Source of the DNA: Rhodobacter sp.
Lineage (GTDB): Bacteria; Pseudomonadota; Alphaproteobacteria; Rhodobacterales; Rhodobacteraceae
Direction of reading: 5' to 3'
Length of the DNA stretch: 64,000 nucleotides
Assembly (NCBI GenBank): GCA_027489175.1
Contig: JAIYAE010000019.1
Span: 124,001 to 188,000 of the forward strand
Shown: piece after piece, positions 36,390 to 45,516 of the stretch
Position numbering within the stretch: the first letter of the stretch is position 1
Layout: every line of letters starts with the position of its first letter
Position numbers and translations under genes: made by a program
Notes under the pieces: generated by a model
Seen by the model: the letters and a program-made list of their open reading frames with translations, nothing else
The model's database searches: none
What the model was told of the DNA's origin: nothing

Positions 36390-37072
36390 GAGGCGGCCTT
36401 TCGCTTTTCAAGCACTGCCGCCAACCGGGCATGGGCGCTGACGGCGCGTGCCTCTTGGGTGATGCTGCGCAGATAACGGTTCTCACGGTGATTGACGGCA
36501 AGGAGGTCACGCTCAGTAAAGGCACTGTCAAAGAGCGTGCTCAGCGTGGCGCGGTCGGCGGCGTCCAGCTTCAAAAGCCGGGGCTCTGGCTGGTCCGTTT
36601 GCACCGAGACCAGCGTCAGCGGTGGCGCGCGGCCAAGTTCGGACTGTTCGATCACAAGGTGAAGCTGGCCTTCGGTCAGGTCATGGCGGGCGGCCAGGCT
36701 GCGCAGGATGGCGCGGGCACGAAAAGTCAGGGTGTCCAGCCTGCGCGCGCCTTCATCCAGGGTGACGCCCCTTTCCCGCGCGGCTTTGGTCGGACGCATC
36801 ACGCGCAGTTCCACCCAGGCCACGACGATCACCATGACCAAAGGCGCCTGCATCACCGGCATGGCCCATTCGCGAGAATAAAGTGGCACCAGAACAAAGG
36901 GCAGTAACGGGACAATAAAGCGCAGAAACTCCATCTCGAACAGAAGGCGCAGCCAGAGGCCAAGACCGCCCCCGCGCGGGATGACCTGCACCCGGCCCAG
37001 GAATTTGCGCGGCAAGCTCTGGGTCTGCAAGATGCCCCGGTTGGCAATGGTGGCGTCAGTCATGATGAGCAT
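36386..37072 (-). CDS. Unknown membrane protein in MoxR-VWA operon
   Basis: About 228 residues; the ATG at 37072 is preferred over a TTG at 37078, and ATG 37063 is also possible. Two hydrophobic segments (about residues 48-64, LRFIVPLLPFVLVPLY, and 71-88, VMQAPLVMVIVVAWVEL) are followed by a cytoplasmic helical domain with RPTKAARERGVTLDEGARRL and a charged C-terminus. The family is not recognised. The stop overlaps the MoxR start (ATGA), so it is part of the same system and may anchor the complex to the membrane. Confidence 0.7.
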   Translation of the reverse strand: MLIMTDATIANRGILQTQSLPRKFLGRVQVIPRGGGLGLWLRLLFEMEFLRFIVPLLPFVLVPLYSREWAMPVMQAPLVMVIVVAWVELRVMRPTKAARERGVTLDEGARRLDTLTFRARAILRSLAARHDLTEGQLHLVIEQSELGRAPPLTLVSVQTDQPEPRLLKLDAADRATLSTLFDSAFTERDLLAVNHRENRYLRSITQEARAVSAHARLAAVLEKRKAAS

Positions 37073-37132
37073 GGTCAAGGAAGAATAGCGCCGGGCGCGG
37101 GGTTTGCCAGCGCGCCGGACAAATGGTCCACC

Positions 37133-37912
37133 TCAGGCGCGCAAGGTGAAGCCGCGGGCGATGTGGTTGCGGACGAACCAGATCATCGCCACGCCCGGCA
37201 AAAGCGACAGGCAGGTCATGGCCATGACCATTCCGATATTGGTCTGAAAGGTGAACATGGCCTGAATCGCCATGGTGATCGGCTTGCCGCCGGTGACGGT
37301 CAGGATGCGGGCAAAGACCACCTCGACCCAAGAGAAGATGAAGCAGAAGAAGGCTGCGACCCCGATCCCCGGCGCGATGGCCGGGATCAGGTGGCAAAAG
37401 AAAAAGGCGGGGCCGCTGTGGCCGTCGATGAACGCGGTCTCATCCAGCTCGCGCGGCACCGCACGGATGAAGCTTTCCAGGATCCAGATCGCGACCGGCA
37501 GGTTGAAAAGGCAATGCACCAACGCGATTCCCACCGGGGAATTGACCAGCCCAAGCTCGGCAAACAGAATGAAGATCGGCAAGGAAAGGACAACCGGAGG
37601 CGTGACGCGGAACACCAGGATCGCCAGCAGGAAATGCCGGTCGCCCATGAAGCTGTAGCGCGCCAGGGCATAGGCTGCGGGCAGGGCCACGGCGATGCAC
37701 AGCGAGACGTTCAGAAGGACATAGATGGCCGAATTCAGCATGGCGGCCCGCAACTCGGGCGACGCAAGGACAGCGGCATAATTCATCAGGCCAAAGCTGC
37801 CGCGCGTGACACCTTCACCGCCCAGGGTGGCCGTGAAGCTAAGAAGGATCGCCTGCGCCAAGGGCAAGAGGATGAAAGCGGCCAGCGCCAGCAGGGCAAG
37901 GACGCGCATCAT
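37133..37912 (-). CDS. ABC sugar-type transporter permease (MalG/UgpE-like)
   Basis: A 259-residue permease with six membrane segments and the EAA-type loop DETAFIDGHSGPAFFFCHLIP (near 165). The start at 37912 overlaps the stop of the partner permease (ATGA); the longer frame is inside that gene. It belongs to the carbohydrate uptake CUT1 family. No ATPase or binding protein gene is adjacent, so this pair must use subunits encoded elsewhere or be a remnant. Confidence 0.85.
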   Translation of the reverse strand: MMRVLALLALAAFILLPLAQAILLSFTATLGGEGVTRGSFGLMNYAAVLASPELRAAMLNSAIYVLLNVSLCIAVALPAAYALARYSFMGDRHFLLAILVFRVTPPVVLSLPIFILFAELGLVNSPVGIALVHCLFNLPVAIWILESFIRAVPRELDETAFIDGHSGPAFFFCHLIPAIAPGIGVAAFFCFIFSWVEVVFARILTVTGGKPITMAIQAMFTFQTNIGMVMAMTCLSLLPGVAMIWFVRNHIARGFTLRA

Positions 37913-38757
37913 GCCCCGCGCCGCCGCGTGGCAAGGACAAAGGCCCAGACAACGCACAGCACGATCAGGAAATACAAGACCGCGCGGGCCGCGGCCTGGC
38001 CGTAGGAGAAACCCTTGATCTCTTCGCCAAGCTCGATCGACAGAAAGCGGGTGGCGTCGCTGGGGCCTCCGGCGTTGATGGCGAAAGCCTCGGTGTAAAT
38101 CATGAAGCTGTCGACAAAGCGGAGGAGAAAGACGATGGCCAGCGCCCCCGCGATGCGCGGCAGTTCGATATGGCGGAACACGGCCAGGCGACTGGCCCCG
38201 TCGATGGCCGCGGCCTGCCGGTAGGCGGGCGGGATCGAGGACAGGCCCGCATAGGCCAGCACGACGACGAGGCCCAGCCAGTGCCAGGTATCAACGGTCA
38301 GGATCAGCGCCCATGTGTGCCAACCGGTAAACTTGTAGTCAAAACCGATGGCCGCAAGCCCAGGGCCCAGCAGCCCGGTGTCGGGGTTGATCAGGCCCAG
38401 CCACAGCATCGGGATCATGTTCCAGGGCACCACAAGCGGCAAGGCGACCATCATCAGCCCCCAAACCGCCCAGCGCCCGCAGCCAAGAAGCACCAGCGCC
38501 ACGGCGATGCCCAAGGGCACCTGGATTGTCAGGACCAGCGCCGAAAACAGCAGGCTCCGGCCAAGCGAGGCCCAGAAACGGTCAGATCCAAGGATGTCGG
38601 CAAACCATTCGACCCCCACCCAATGCACGTCGCTAAGGGTGAAGATATCGTGGAACCCGTAGTTGATGACCGCCAGCAACGGCAGCGCACCCACGACGCC
38701 CAGAAGCAGCAGGGCGGGCAGCAGAAGCCACCAGGCACGGTTGTCATATGGTGGCAT
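37909..38757 (-). CDS. ABC sugar-type transporter permease (MalF/UgpA-like)
   Basis: A 282-residue permease with about six membrane segments and the cytoplasmic EAA loop YRQAAAIDGASRLAVFRHIEL (near 200). The preferred start is ATG 38757, behind GGGGGAG. It is coupled by a 4-nt overlap to the second permease. Both lie downstream of a LysR gene on the same strand (65-nt gap), without ATPase or binding protein in the window. Confidence 0.85.
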   Translation of the reverse strand: MPPYDNRAWWLLLPALLLLGVVGALPLLAVINYGFHDIFTLSDVHWVGVEWFADILGSDRFWASLGRSLLFSALVLTIQVPLGIAVALVLLGCGRWAVWGLMMVALPLVVPWNMIPMLWLGLINPDTGLLGPGLAAIGFDYKFTGWHTWALILTVDTWHWLGLVVVLAYAGLSSIPPAYRQAAAIDGASRLAVFRHIELPRIAGALAIVFLLRFVDSFMIYTEAFAINAGGPSDATRFLSIELGEEIKGFSYGQAAARAVLYFLIVLCVVWAFVLATRRRGA

Positions 38758-38822
38758 CGGCTCCCCCGGTTGGCACCAGCCGACAGGCAAGCGCAGCGGG
38801 TGTCAAGGGTGAACCGGTGCCT

Positions 38823-39773
38823 CTAGCGGCGCCAGACCACCGCGTTTTCATGCCGCTGGATCAATTGCTTCATCGTGTCGAAGGCCTCGACGACGAAATC
38901 GGCGAAGATTGCGGCGGCGGGGTTCTGGTCCGCTTCGGACAGCCGCAGGATGCCCAGGTTGCGCTGCGGCTGGGGAATGTCGACAGGCAGAACGGTGATC
39001 CGGCTTTGCTTGCGTTCAGCAAAGGCGACCGAGAAGGGCAGCACGGCCAGCGCGTCGGTTTCCGCCAGATAGTTCATGAGGCTAAGGAGGGAGCCGCCCG
39101 AATAGCGGATGTCGAGGTCGATCGAGCCAAGCGAGGACCGGATGGCGAAAAGGTCGGCCAGAAGCGGTGACCCCGGCAGTGGCGCGACCCAAGGGTAAAG
39201 CGCCAACTCACCGAGATCGAGGCGCTTGGTGCGGATCAGGGGGTGGCCCAACCGGCAGCAGACCACGTTGCGCGCGGCAAGGATCGGCTGGAACCGCAGG
39301 CCCTTGGGTTCACCCGAAGTGCCAAGCGGCACGATCCCAAGATCAAACTGGGCGGCGCGCAGGCCCGCGCTCACCTCGGCCAGATTGCCATAGCTTTGTT
39401 CGACCATGACATCGCTGTGCTTGTTCTGAAACTCGGCAATGATCCGGCTGATCATCGCGTCCATGAAGAAGGGCACGCCACAGACCCGCACCATCCCCCG
39501 CGTGCCGCGAAGCAGGCTTTGCACGGCTTCGGCCGCGCGGCGGCTTTCAATCAGGATGCGGCGGCCGTGCGTGGCAAGCTGAATGCCAAGCTGGGTCGCC
39601 TGCAGGGGGCGATGACCGCGCAGGAACAGCGGTTTGCCAACCCTCGCCTCAAGCTGCGCCAGCGAGCGCGAGACGGCGGGCTGCGCCAAGCCCAGCGCTT
39701 CGGCGCCCTTGCTGACGCTGCCTGCGTCGACGACTGCAGCAAGCTGGATGAGGTGCGTTTCGCTCAGCTTCAT
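38823..39773 (-). CDS. LysR-family transcriptional regulator
   Basis: A 316-residue LysR protein. The HTH is at the N-terminus (DAGSVSKGAEALGLAQPAVS, near residues 16-35), with the linker helix to about 85. The effector domain begins at GMVRVCGVPFFMD. It is divergent from the intradiol dioxygenase gene with 87 nt between, the classic layout for LysR control of aromatic catabolism. It probably senses a pathway intermediate and activates 39861 onward. The downstream permease genes on its own strand may be read through. Confidence 0.9.
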   Translation of the reverse strand: MKLSETHLIQLAAVVDAGSVSKGAEALGLAQPAVSRSLAQLEARVGKPLFLRGHRPLQATQLGIQLATHGRRILIESRRAAEAVQSLLRGTRGMVRVCGVPFFMDAMISRIIAEFQNKHSDVMVEQSYGNLAEVSAGLRAAQFDLGIVPLGTSGEPKGLRFQPILAARNVVCCRLGHPLIRTKRLDLGELALYPWVAPLPGSPLLADLFAIRSSLGSIDLDIRYSGGSLLSLMNYLAETDALAVLPFSVAFAERKQSRITVLPVDIPQPQRNLGILRLSEADQNPAAAIFADFVVEAFDTMKQLIQRHENAVVWRR

Positions 39774-39860
39774 AACAAAATGGTATATAGACTGACAGTA
39801 AACTTATCAACCAGCCGGGTCGCGCCGCCTAACCTTCAATCTCCGGGGGGGAGATCGGAA
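39771..39860. promoter_or_regulatory. LysR / dioxygenase divergent control region
   Basis: 87 nt, A/T-richer than its surroundings, separate the two divergent starts. An imperfect dyad ATAAC-N6-GTATAT begins at 39772 and overlaps the LysR start codon. TGACAGTAAACTTATCA follows. These are candidates for LysR-type binding, but not certain. Confidence 0.35.
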
Positions 39861-40733
39861 ATGGACGGACGGCCAGCCATTGGCGGTGAAAGCAGGGTTG
39901 CCGCAGAATTGCGGGCACGGCTGCAGTCCGCTGGGCCCGACCGGCTCAGCCAGGCCGTCGGCATGATCCTGGGCCACGCCTTCGCCGTGCTTGAGGACCT
40001 GAAGCCAACCGAGGCCGAGTTCGAGCAGCTTTTGCAGTTCCTGACCGATGTCGGCTACGCCACTGATGCGCGGCGGCAGGAGTGGGTCCTTCTGGCCGAC
40101 ATCTTCGGCTTTTCCGATCATGTGGCCGGCTGCAGTGACCGCGGCGATCCGGTGGCCACGCCCACCACCCTTGCCGGGCCGTTCTACCGCCCCGACGCCC
40201 CCCGCCTGCCGCATGGCGCAAACATCAGCCGTGATGGTGTGGGGGCGCCGCTGTCGGTGACCGGGCGCGTCACCTCAACCTCTGGCCAGCCGATCTGCGG
40301 CGCCGAGGTGGAGGTGTGGCACGCCAATGGCGAGGGGCGCTATGAAAACCAGGACCCCGATGGCCAGCCCGAACACAACCTGCGCGGCCGGTTTGTGACC
40401 GAAGCCGATGGCGGCTTTGCTTTCCAAACCGTGCGGCCCGGTGGATATTCCCTGCCAGACGATGGCCCGGTGGGCCGTCTTGCGCGGCGGCTTGGCCTGT
40501 CGCTCGACCGCCCGGCGCATCTGCATTTCGCCGTGACGGCCCCCGGCCATCACCGGCTGGTCACAGCGATCTTTGACGGCAGCGACAACGCCATCAACCG
40601 GGACGCGCTTTCAGCGGTCAAGCCCGGCCTGATCGGCACTTTCCAGCCCGTGACGACGGGCCATTCATTGGACGTGGCGCTTGTGCTTCTGCCCACCGCC
40701 CCGTCCCAAACCCACCCCGCTTTGAAAGGATGA
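39861..40733 (+). CDS. Intradiol ring-cleavage dioxygenase (hydroxyquinol/catechol 1,2-dioxygenase type), copy 1
   Basis: A 290-residue non-haem Fe(III) enzyme. The N-terminal helical dimerisation domain is followed by GPFYRPDAPRLP and the catalytic beta-sandwich. Visible Fe ligands are the Tyr in EGRYEN (near 155), the Tyr in GGYSLPDDGPVG (near 194) and the HxH in RPAHLHFAV (near 218-220). The GPVG phrase favours the hydroxyquinol group. It cleaves 1,2,4-benzenetriol or a catechol between the hydroxyls to maleylacetate or muconate. The ATG follows a GGGGGGAGATCGG site. A longer frame upstream lies over the LysR gene. Confidence 0.88.
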   Translation: MDGRPAIGGESRVAAELRARLQSAGPDRLSQAVGMILGHAFAVLEDLKPTEAEFEQLLQFLTDVGYATDARRQEWVLLADIFGFSDHVAGCSDRGDPVATPTTLAGPFYRPDAPRLPHGANISRDGVGAPLSVTGRVTSTSGQPICGAEVEVWHANGEGRYENQDPDGQPEHNLRGRFVTEADGGFAFQTVRPGGYSLPDDGPVGRLARRLGLSLDRPAHLHFAVTAPGHHRLVTAIFDGSDNAINRDALSAVKPGLIGTFQPVTTGHSLDVALVLLPTAPSQTHPALKG

Positions 40734-41692
40734 TGTCCATGGCCCTTGTCTCCGGCTACCACCACCTGACGATGAGCACGCATGGCGTGCAGGAAGATTT
40801 CGACTTCTACACCAAGATCCTCGGCCTGCATTCAGTCAAGCGCACGGTGCTGTTTGACGGCACGTTGCCGGTCTATCACCTGTATTACGGCTCACCCAAC
40901 GGCGACGCCTCCACCATCATCACGACCTTTCCGTTCAAGAAGCCAGGCATCTACGGGCGGCGCGGCAGCAACCAGACCCGGACCATCATGCAGGCGATCC
41001 CGATGGGGTCGGCCAGCTTCTGGCTGGACCGTCTGAACCGCATGGGCGTGCCCGCCACCATGGGCGACCGGTTCGGTCTGACCCGGGTGATCTTTGCCCA
41101 CCCTTGCGGCATCCCGCATGAGCTGGTCGAAAACCCCGGAGACACTCGCAAGCCAATCACCAACGCCGCCCAAGCCATTGGTGAGGCGCATGGCATCCGT
41201 GGCATCTTCGGCGGCACGGTCGCGGTGATGGACGCCTCCGCGATGGAGGAATTCCTCGACATCGGCATGCAGTTCCGGCGCGAGGCGACGGATGACAACG
41301 GCAGCCTCTGGGTCGTGCCGGAAAACAACGGCCTGCATTCGGTGATCGAACTGGTCGTCGACAAGGGCCCGCAAGGCACCTGGACGCTGGCAGGCGGCAC
41401 GGTCCATCACCTCGCCTTCAACACCGGGACCGAGGACAACCAGATTGCGCTGAAGGCGCGCCTCGAAGGCATGGGGTATACCGATGTCAGCGAGCAGAAG
41501 GATCGCAACTACTTCAAGTCGATGTACATGCGGTCGCCCGGCGGGGCGCTGTTCGAGCTTGCCTGGACGGTTCCGGAAGGCTGGGCCAAGGACGAACCCG
41601 CCGACGCCATCGGCAAGTCGCTCGTCTTCCCGCCGTGGTTCGAAGACCGCCGGGCCGAAATGGTGGCGGGCCTGGAGCCTGCAGACTTCTGA
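40730..41692 (+). CDS. VOC-family ring-cleaving dioxygenase (PcpA/LinE/MhqO-like)
   Basis: A 320-residue two-module glyoxalase-fold protein. Fe ligands expected for PcpA-like para-hydroquinone dioxygenases are all in place: His in SGYHHLTMS (near 11), His in GGTVHHLAFN (near 225) and Glu in GALFELAWT (near 275). It overlaps the upstream stop (ATGA). The family opens hydroquinones to acylated or hydroxymuconic products. In this operon it gives a second route into maleylacetate or acts on substituted hydroquinones. A role as a quinone-detoxifying dioxygenase is an alternative. Confidence 0.85.
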   Translation: MMSMALVSGYHHLTMSTHGVQEDFDFYTKILGLHSVKRTVLFDGTLPVYHLYYGSPNGDASTIITTFPFKKPGIYGRRGSNQTRTIMQAIPMGSASFWLDRLNRMGVPATMGDRFGLTRVIFAHPCGIPHELVENPGDTRKPITNAAQAIGEAHGIRGIFGGTVAVMDASAMEEFLDIGMQFRREATDDNGSLWVVPENNGLHSVIELVVDKGPQGTWTLAGGTVHHLAFNTGTEDNQIALKARLEGMGYTDVSEQKDRNYFKSMYMRSPGGALFELAWTVPEGWAKDEPADAIGKSLVFPPWFEDRRAEMVAGLEPADF

Positions 41693-42351
41693 TGCCGGGG
41701 ATCGTGGACATCCAGCGCCTTGGCGTGACGGTTGACCGGGCAAGGGTGCTTTGCATCCTGCTGCACGGCCGCAACCAATCGCCCGAGGCGATGGAGGCGG
41801 CGGTCCTACGTCATCTGTCCACGCCGGATGTGGCCTTTGCCCTGCCCCGCGCGGGCGACAAATGCTGGTACACGGCACTGGCCGTTGATCCCTTGTGCGC
41901 CAAGACCTGGGCCGAGCTGGGAACCTCGCTTGGGCATCTTGCGACACTGGTCCAAAGCCTGCGGGATCAGTTTCCTGGCAGGGCGGTGGTGCTGGCGGGC
42001 TTCAGCCAAGGGGCCTGTCTGGCACTGGAGCACGCTTTCACCGGCAAAGCCCCACCCGACGCCGTTGTGGCGCTGACCGGCTGCCGGGTGGGCGTGGCGG
42101 GCGATGACCGCCCCTCGCAACTGCAGCGCGGCCTGCCAGTTTATCTTTCGGCCGGGCAGGATGATCCCTGGATCCCCTTGCCCGCCTTTGCCCAAGCCGC
42201 CATCGAACTGGGCGCTGGTGGAGCCACCCTGCGGATGGACGTCTTCCCGGACCGCCCGCATGAGGTGTCGGCGGCAGAGATTGGGATGCTGGACTCGGTC
42301 TTGTCAGACCTTGCCGCCGGTCGCGCGCCATCTTTTGGAGGCGCAAGATGA
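41692..42351 (+). CDS. Phospholipase/carboxylesterase-family alpha/beta hydrolase
   Basis: A 219-residue hydrolase of the short carboxylesterase family. It has ILLHGRNQSPEAM near the start, the nucleophile elbow GFSQGACLAL (Ser near 103), an acid residue in SAGQDDPWIPL (near 160) and His in FPDRPHEVS (near 192). The start at 41692 overlaps the stop of the dioxygenase (TGATG). It may hydrolyse an ester or acyl-type ring-fission product from the VOC dioxygenase, or free an aromatic ester substrate. Confidence 0.82.
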   Translation: MPGIVDIQRLGVTVDRARVLCILLHGRNQSPEAMEAAVLRHLSTPDVAFALPRAGDKCWYTALAVDPLCAKTWAELGTSLGHLATLVQSLRDQFPGRAVVLAGFSQGACLALEHAFTGKAPPDAVVALTGCRVGVAGDDRPSQLQRGLPVYLSAGQDDPWIPLPAFAQAAIELGAGGATLRMDVFPDRPHEVSAAEIGMLDSVLSDLAAGRAPSFGGAR

Positions 42352-43406
42352 CCCGGCCCTTCACCTTCCCCGGCCTTGCCACCCGTGTGGTCTTTGGCCA
42401 CGGCACGCTGGCACAGGTACCGGAGGAAGTGGCCCGTCTTGGCCACAGCCGCGCGCTGGTCCTGAGCACACCCCAGCAAGAGGCGCAAGCGCAGGCCTTG
42501 GCCGCAGCGCTTGGCGCTCGTGCCGCTGGCGTCTTTGCCGGAGCGACCATGCACACGCCGGTTGAGGTGACCGACACCGCCGTTGCCGCCTACGCCGCCA
42601 TGCGCGCGGATTGCGTCGTCAGCCTGGGTGGCGGATCGACCACCGGGCTTGGCAAGGCCATCGCCACCCGCACCGGGGCGGATCAGGTTGTGGTCCCCAC
42701 CACCTATGCCGGGTCCGAGATGACCGACATCCTTGGCGAAACCGCAGGCGGTGAGAAAACCACCCGCCGCGATGCCAGCATCCGGCCCGAGGTGGTGGTC
42801 TATGACGTGGACCTTACGCTGACCCTGCCGGTGGGCCTCACCGTCACCTCAGCCCTGAACGCCATCGCCCATGCGATGGAGGGGTTCTATGCCCCCGACC
42901 GCCACCCGATCACCGAAGCGCTTAGCCGCGATGCGATGACGGCCTTCGCCCGCGCCCTGCCGGTGCTGGTGAAGAACCCCACGGATGCAGCCGCCAGGGC
43001 CGATGCGCTTTACGCCGCCTGGGGGTGTTCCACCACCCTCGGACACGTCACCATGGCACTGCACCACAAGCTGGCGCATGTCCTTGGTGGCAGCTTCGGC
43101 CTGCCCCATGCAGAGACCCATGCGGTCCTTCTGCCGCACACCACTGCGTACAACGAAGGAGCGGTCGACGGCCTTCTGACCCCGATCCGCGATTCCTTTG
43201 GGCATGGTACCGCCGCGAAGGGCCTGTGGCACTTCGCCAAAGCCTGCGCAGCACCCCTGCGATTGGCCGACCTCGGCCTGACCGAGGCCGACCTTGACCG
43301 AGCCACCGACATTGCCACCCGCAACCCCTATGCCAACCCGCGGCCAGTTACCCGCGACGGCATCCGCCACCTGCTGCAAAACGCCTATGACGGGGAATGC
43401 CCCTAA
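42348..43406 (+). CDS. Maleylacetate reductase
   Basis: A 352-residue member of the iron-containing alcohol dehydrogenase family, of the length typical for maleylacetate reductases (about 350, against 380+ for ADHs). It opens TRVVFGHGTLAQVPEEVARL, has the dinucleotide motif SLGGGSTTGLGKA (near 93), VPTTYAGSEMT (near 118) and the histidines in AIAHAMEGFYA, LHHKLAHVLGG and LPHAETHAVLLPH. It reduces maleylacetate to 3-oxoadipate with NAD(P)H, directly after the hydroxyquinol dioxygenases. It is coupled to the esterase by ATGA. Confidence 0.92.
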   Translation: MTRPFTFPGLATRVVFGHGTLAQVPEEVARLGHSRALVLSTPQQEAQAQALAAALGARAAGVFAGATMHTPVEVTDTAVAAYAAMRADCVVSLGGGSTTGLGKAIATRTGADQVVVPTTYAGSEMTDILGETAGGEKTTRRDASIRPEVVVYDVDLTLTLPVGLTVTSALNAIAHAMEGFYAPDRHPITEALSRDAMTAFARALPVLVKNPTDAAARADALYAAWGCSTTLGHVTMALHHKLAHVLGGSFGLPHAETHAVLLPHTTAYNEGAVDGLLTPIRDSFGHGTAAKGLWHFAKACAAPLRLADLGLTEADLDRATDIATRNPYANPRPVTRDGIRHLLQNAYDGECP

Positions 43407-43440
43407 AACCACCAGAACTGAAAAAAGGGAGGAATGACAG

Positions 43441-44715
43441 ATGATTACCAGACGCAAACTGCTCCGCTCCGGTGCGGCGACCGGCCTTGCCCTCGCCACC
43501 CCCGGCCTTTTCGCCCCCGCCATCGCGCAAGGGGCGAAGATCCGCATCGGCTATGTCAGCCCACAGTCCGGGCCGCTGGCCGGCTTTGCCGAAAGCGACG
43601 CCTACAACATTGAAAGCTTCCTCGGCACCCAGGTCGGCGCGAACTTTGAGGTGATCGTCAAGGACAGCCAGTCCGACCCGAACCGCGCCGCCGCCGTGGC
43701 CAAGGAACTGATCGTCGATGACGAGATCAACTTGATGATCGTCGCCTCTACCCCCGAAACCACCAACCCGGTCGCCACGACCTGCGAAGCGGAGGGGATG
43801 CCCGTCATCTCGACCAAGGCACCGTGGCAGCCCTGGTTCATCGGCCAGCAAGGCAACCCGGGCGACCCGGCCAGCTGGAAGCCGTTCGACTTCGCCTTCC
43901 ACTACTTCTGGGGGCTGGAGGATGTGATCGCCGTCTTCCTGAACATGTGGAACCAGATCGAGACCAACAAGCAGGTCGGCGGTCTGTTCCCCAATGACGG
44001 CGACGGCAACGCCTGGGGTGATCCGAACGTGGGCGTCGGCCCCGGCTTTGCGGCGCAGGGCTATACCCTGAACGATCCGGGCCGCTACCAGAACCTGAAC
44101 GACGATTTCTCGGCCCAGATCAACGCCTTCAAGGCCGCGAACTGCGACATCGTCACCGGCGTGGTGATCCCGCCCGATTTCACCACCTTCCGCAATCAGG
44201 CGCTGCAGCAGGGCTTCAACCCCAAGATCATCACCGTGGCCAAGGCCATCCTCTTCCCGCAATCGGTTGAGGCTTTGGGTGAGGCGGGCCACAACCTGTC
44301 GTCCGAGGTGTGGTGGTCCAACACCCACCCGTTCACATCCTCGCTGACCGGGCAGTCGGCCGCAGACCTTGCGGCGGATTACACCGCCAAGACCAGCCGC
44401 CCCTGGACCCAGCCGATCGGCTTTGTCCATTCGCTTCTGGAAGTGGCGTCGAACGTCATGGGCCGCGTGTCGGACGTGACCGATGCCGAAGGCGTCGCTG
44501 CGGCGATTGCGGCGACGGACATGGACACGATGGTCGGCAAGGTGGCCTGGAACGGCGCAGGCGTGCCGCCCTTCGCCGCGGCCAACGTCTGCAAGACCCC
44601 GCTCGTCGGTGGCCAATGGCGCCGCAATGCCGACGGGACCTTCGGCCTTGTCATTGTCGACAACCAGACCGCGCCGAACATTCCGACCGGCGGCACGATG
44701 GAGGCGCTGGCCTGA
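43441..44715 (+). CDS. Liv-type ABC substrate-binding protein, Tat-exported
   Basis: A 424-residue periplasmic-binding protein with a twin-arginine signal (MITRRKLLRSGAATGLALAT), cleaved near AIAQG. The mature part begins IRIGYVSPQSGPLAGFAESD, as in leucine/aromatic-acid binding proteins of the type 1 fold. It sits 34 nt after maleylacetate reductase and behind AAAGGGAGG. It probably captures the aromatic growth substrate for the LivG/F/H/M-like importer that follows. Amino acids are less likely given the context. Confidence 0.9.
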   Translation: MITRRKLLRSGAATGLALATPGLFAPAIAQGAKIRIGYVSPQSGPLAGFAESDAYNIESFLGTQVGANFEVIVKDSQSDPNRAAAVAKELIVDDEINLMIVASTPETTNPVATTCEAEGMPVISTKAPWQPWFIGQQGNPGDPASWKPFDFAFHYFWGLEDVIAVFLNMWNQIETNKQVGGLFPNDGDGNAWGDPNVGVGPGFAAQGYTLNDPGRYQNLNDDFSAQINAFKAANCDIVTGVVIPPDFTTFRNQALQQGFNPKIITVAKAILFPQSVEALGEAGHNLSSEVWWSNTHPFTSSLTGQSAADLAADYTAKTSRPWTQPIGFVHSLLEVASNVMGRVSDVTDAEGVAAAIAATDMDTMVGKVAWNGAGVPPFAAANVCKTPLVGGQWRRNADGTFGLVIVDNQTAPNIPTGGTMEALA

Positions 44716-44734
44716 CGCCAGTGCTGCCACCCTT

Positions 44735-44765
44735 GCGCTCCGGGGCTTTTCCCGGGGCGCGTTTT
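44735..44765 (+). terminator. Attenuator-like hairpin after the binding protein gene
   Basis: A 10-bp stem (gcgctccggg/cccggggcgc, one G-U) with a 6-nt loop is followed by GTTTT. It is placed so that the binding protein can be made in excess over the ATPases and permeases behind it. Confidence 0.6.
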
Positions 44766-44782
44766 CAACTGGGACTTGCCCT

Positions 44783-45514
44783 GTGACCCCTCCCGTGACC
44801 GTTCTCGACCTTGCCAATGTCTCGAAAAGCTTCGGTGCCTTGAAGGTGACCGACGACGTGTCCTTTTCGGTCCCGAAGGGACAGGCGCTCGGGATCATCG
44901 GGCCGAACGGTGCGGGGAAATCAACGCTTTTCAACCTGATCACCGGCAACATCCTTGCCGACACCGGTCGCGTGACCTTCCTTGATCAGGATGTGACACG
45001 CACCCCCGCGATGACCCGCGTGCGCATGGGCGTGGGGCGCAGTTTCCAGATCCCCCAGCCGTTCGAGGGGCTGACCGTCTTTGAAAACCTGCTGACCGCC
45101 GCTGCTTTCGGTCAAGCCAAACGCGAGGCCGAGGTCGAGGCGGAATGCGCCCAGATCCTTGCGGACACGGAACTCCTCCGCCGGGCGAATGACCTTGCAG
45201 GGTCTTTGTCCCTGCTGGATCGCAAGCGGCTTGAAATGGCACGCGCTATGGCCACTGGGCCGGAACTTCTCCTTCTCGACGAAATCGCCGGCGGGCTGAC
45301 CGAAGGCGAATGTCAGGCGCTGGTCGCGACGATCCAGGCGCTGCACGCCAAGGGCACGACAATCATCTGGATCGAACATGTGCTGCACGCCCTGACCTCG
45401 GTGGTTGAACGCCTTCTGGTCCTTGATTTCGGCAAGGTCATCGGCATCGGCGCGCCGGATCAGATCATGGCCTCACGCGAAGTGCGCGAGATCTATCTGG
45501 GGCTGGAGGTTTAG
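44783..45514 (+). CDS. Liv-type ABC importer ATPase (LivG-like)
   Basis: A 243-residue ATPase: Walker A GPNGAGKSTLFNLITG (near 39), QIPQPFEGLTVFENLLTAA, signature variant LSLLDRKRLEMARA (near 150, degenerate as is usual in LivG), Walker B LLLLDEIAGGL and switch His in WIEHVLHAL. The start is taken as GTG 44783, because the open frame reaching further back overlaps the binding protein gene. It is followed within 2 nt by the LivF-like gene. Confidence 0.9.
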   Translation: MTPPVTVLDLANVSKSFGALKVTDDVSFSVPKGQALGIIGPNGAGKSTLFNLITGNILADTGRVTFLDQDVTRTPAMTRVRMGVGRSFQIPQPFEGLTVFENLLTAAAFGQAKREAEVEAECAQILADTELLRRANDLAGSLSLLDRKRLEMARAMATGPELLLLDEIAGGLTEGECQALVATIQALHAKGTTIIWIEHVLHALTSVVERLLVLDFGKVIGIGAPDQIMASREVREIYLGLEV

Positions 45515-45516
45515 CG

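Noticed and set aside
43348-44964. A 538-codon minus-strand open frame over the Liv-type binding protein.
   Set aside because: The plus strand encodes a complete Tat-exported binding protein; the antisense frame has no recognisable motif.
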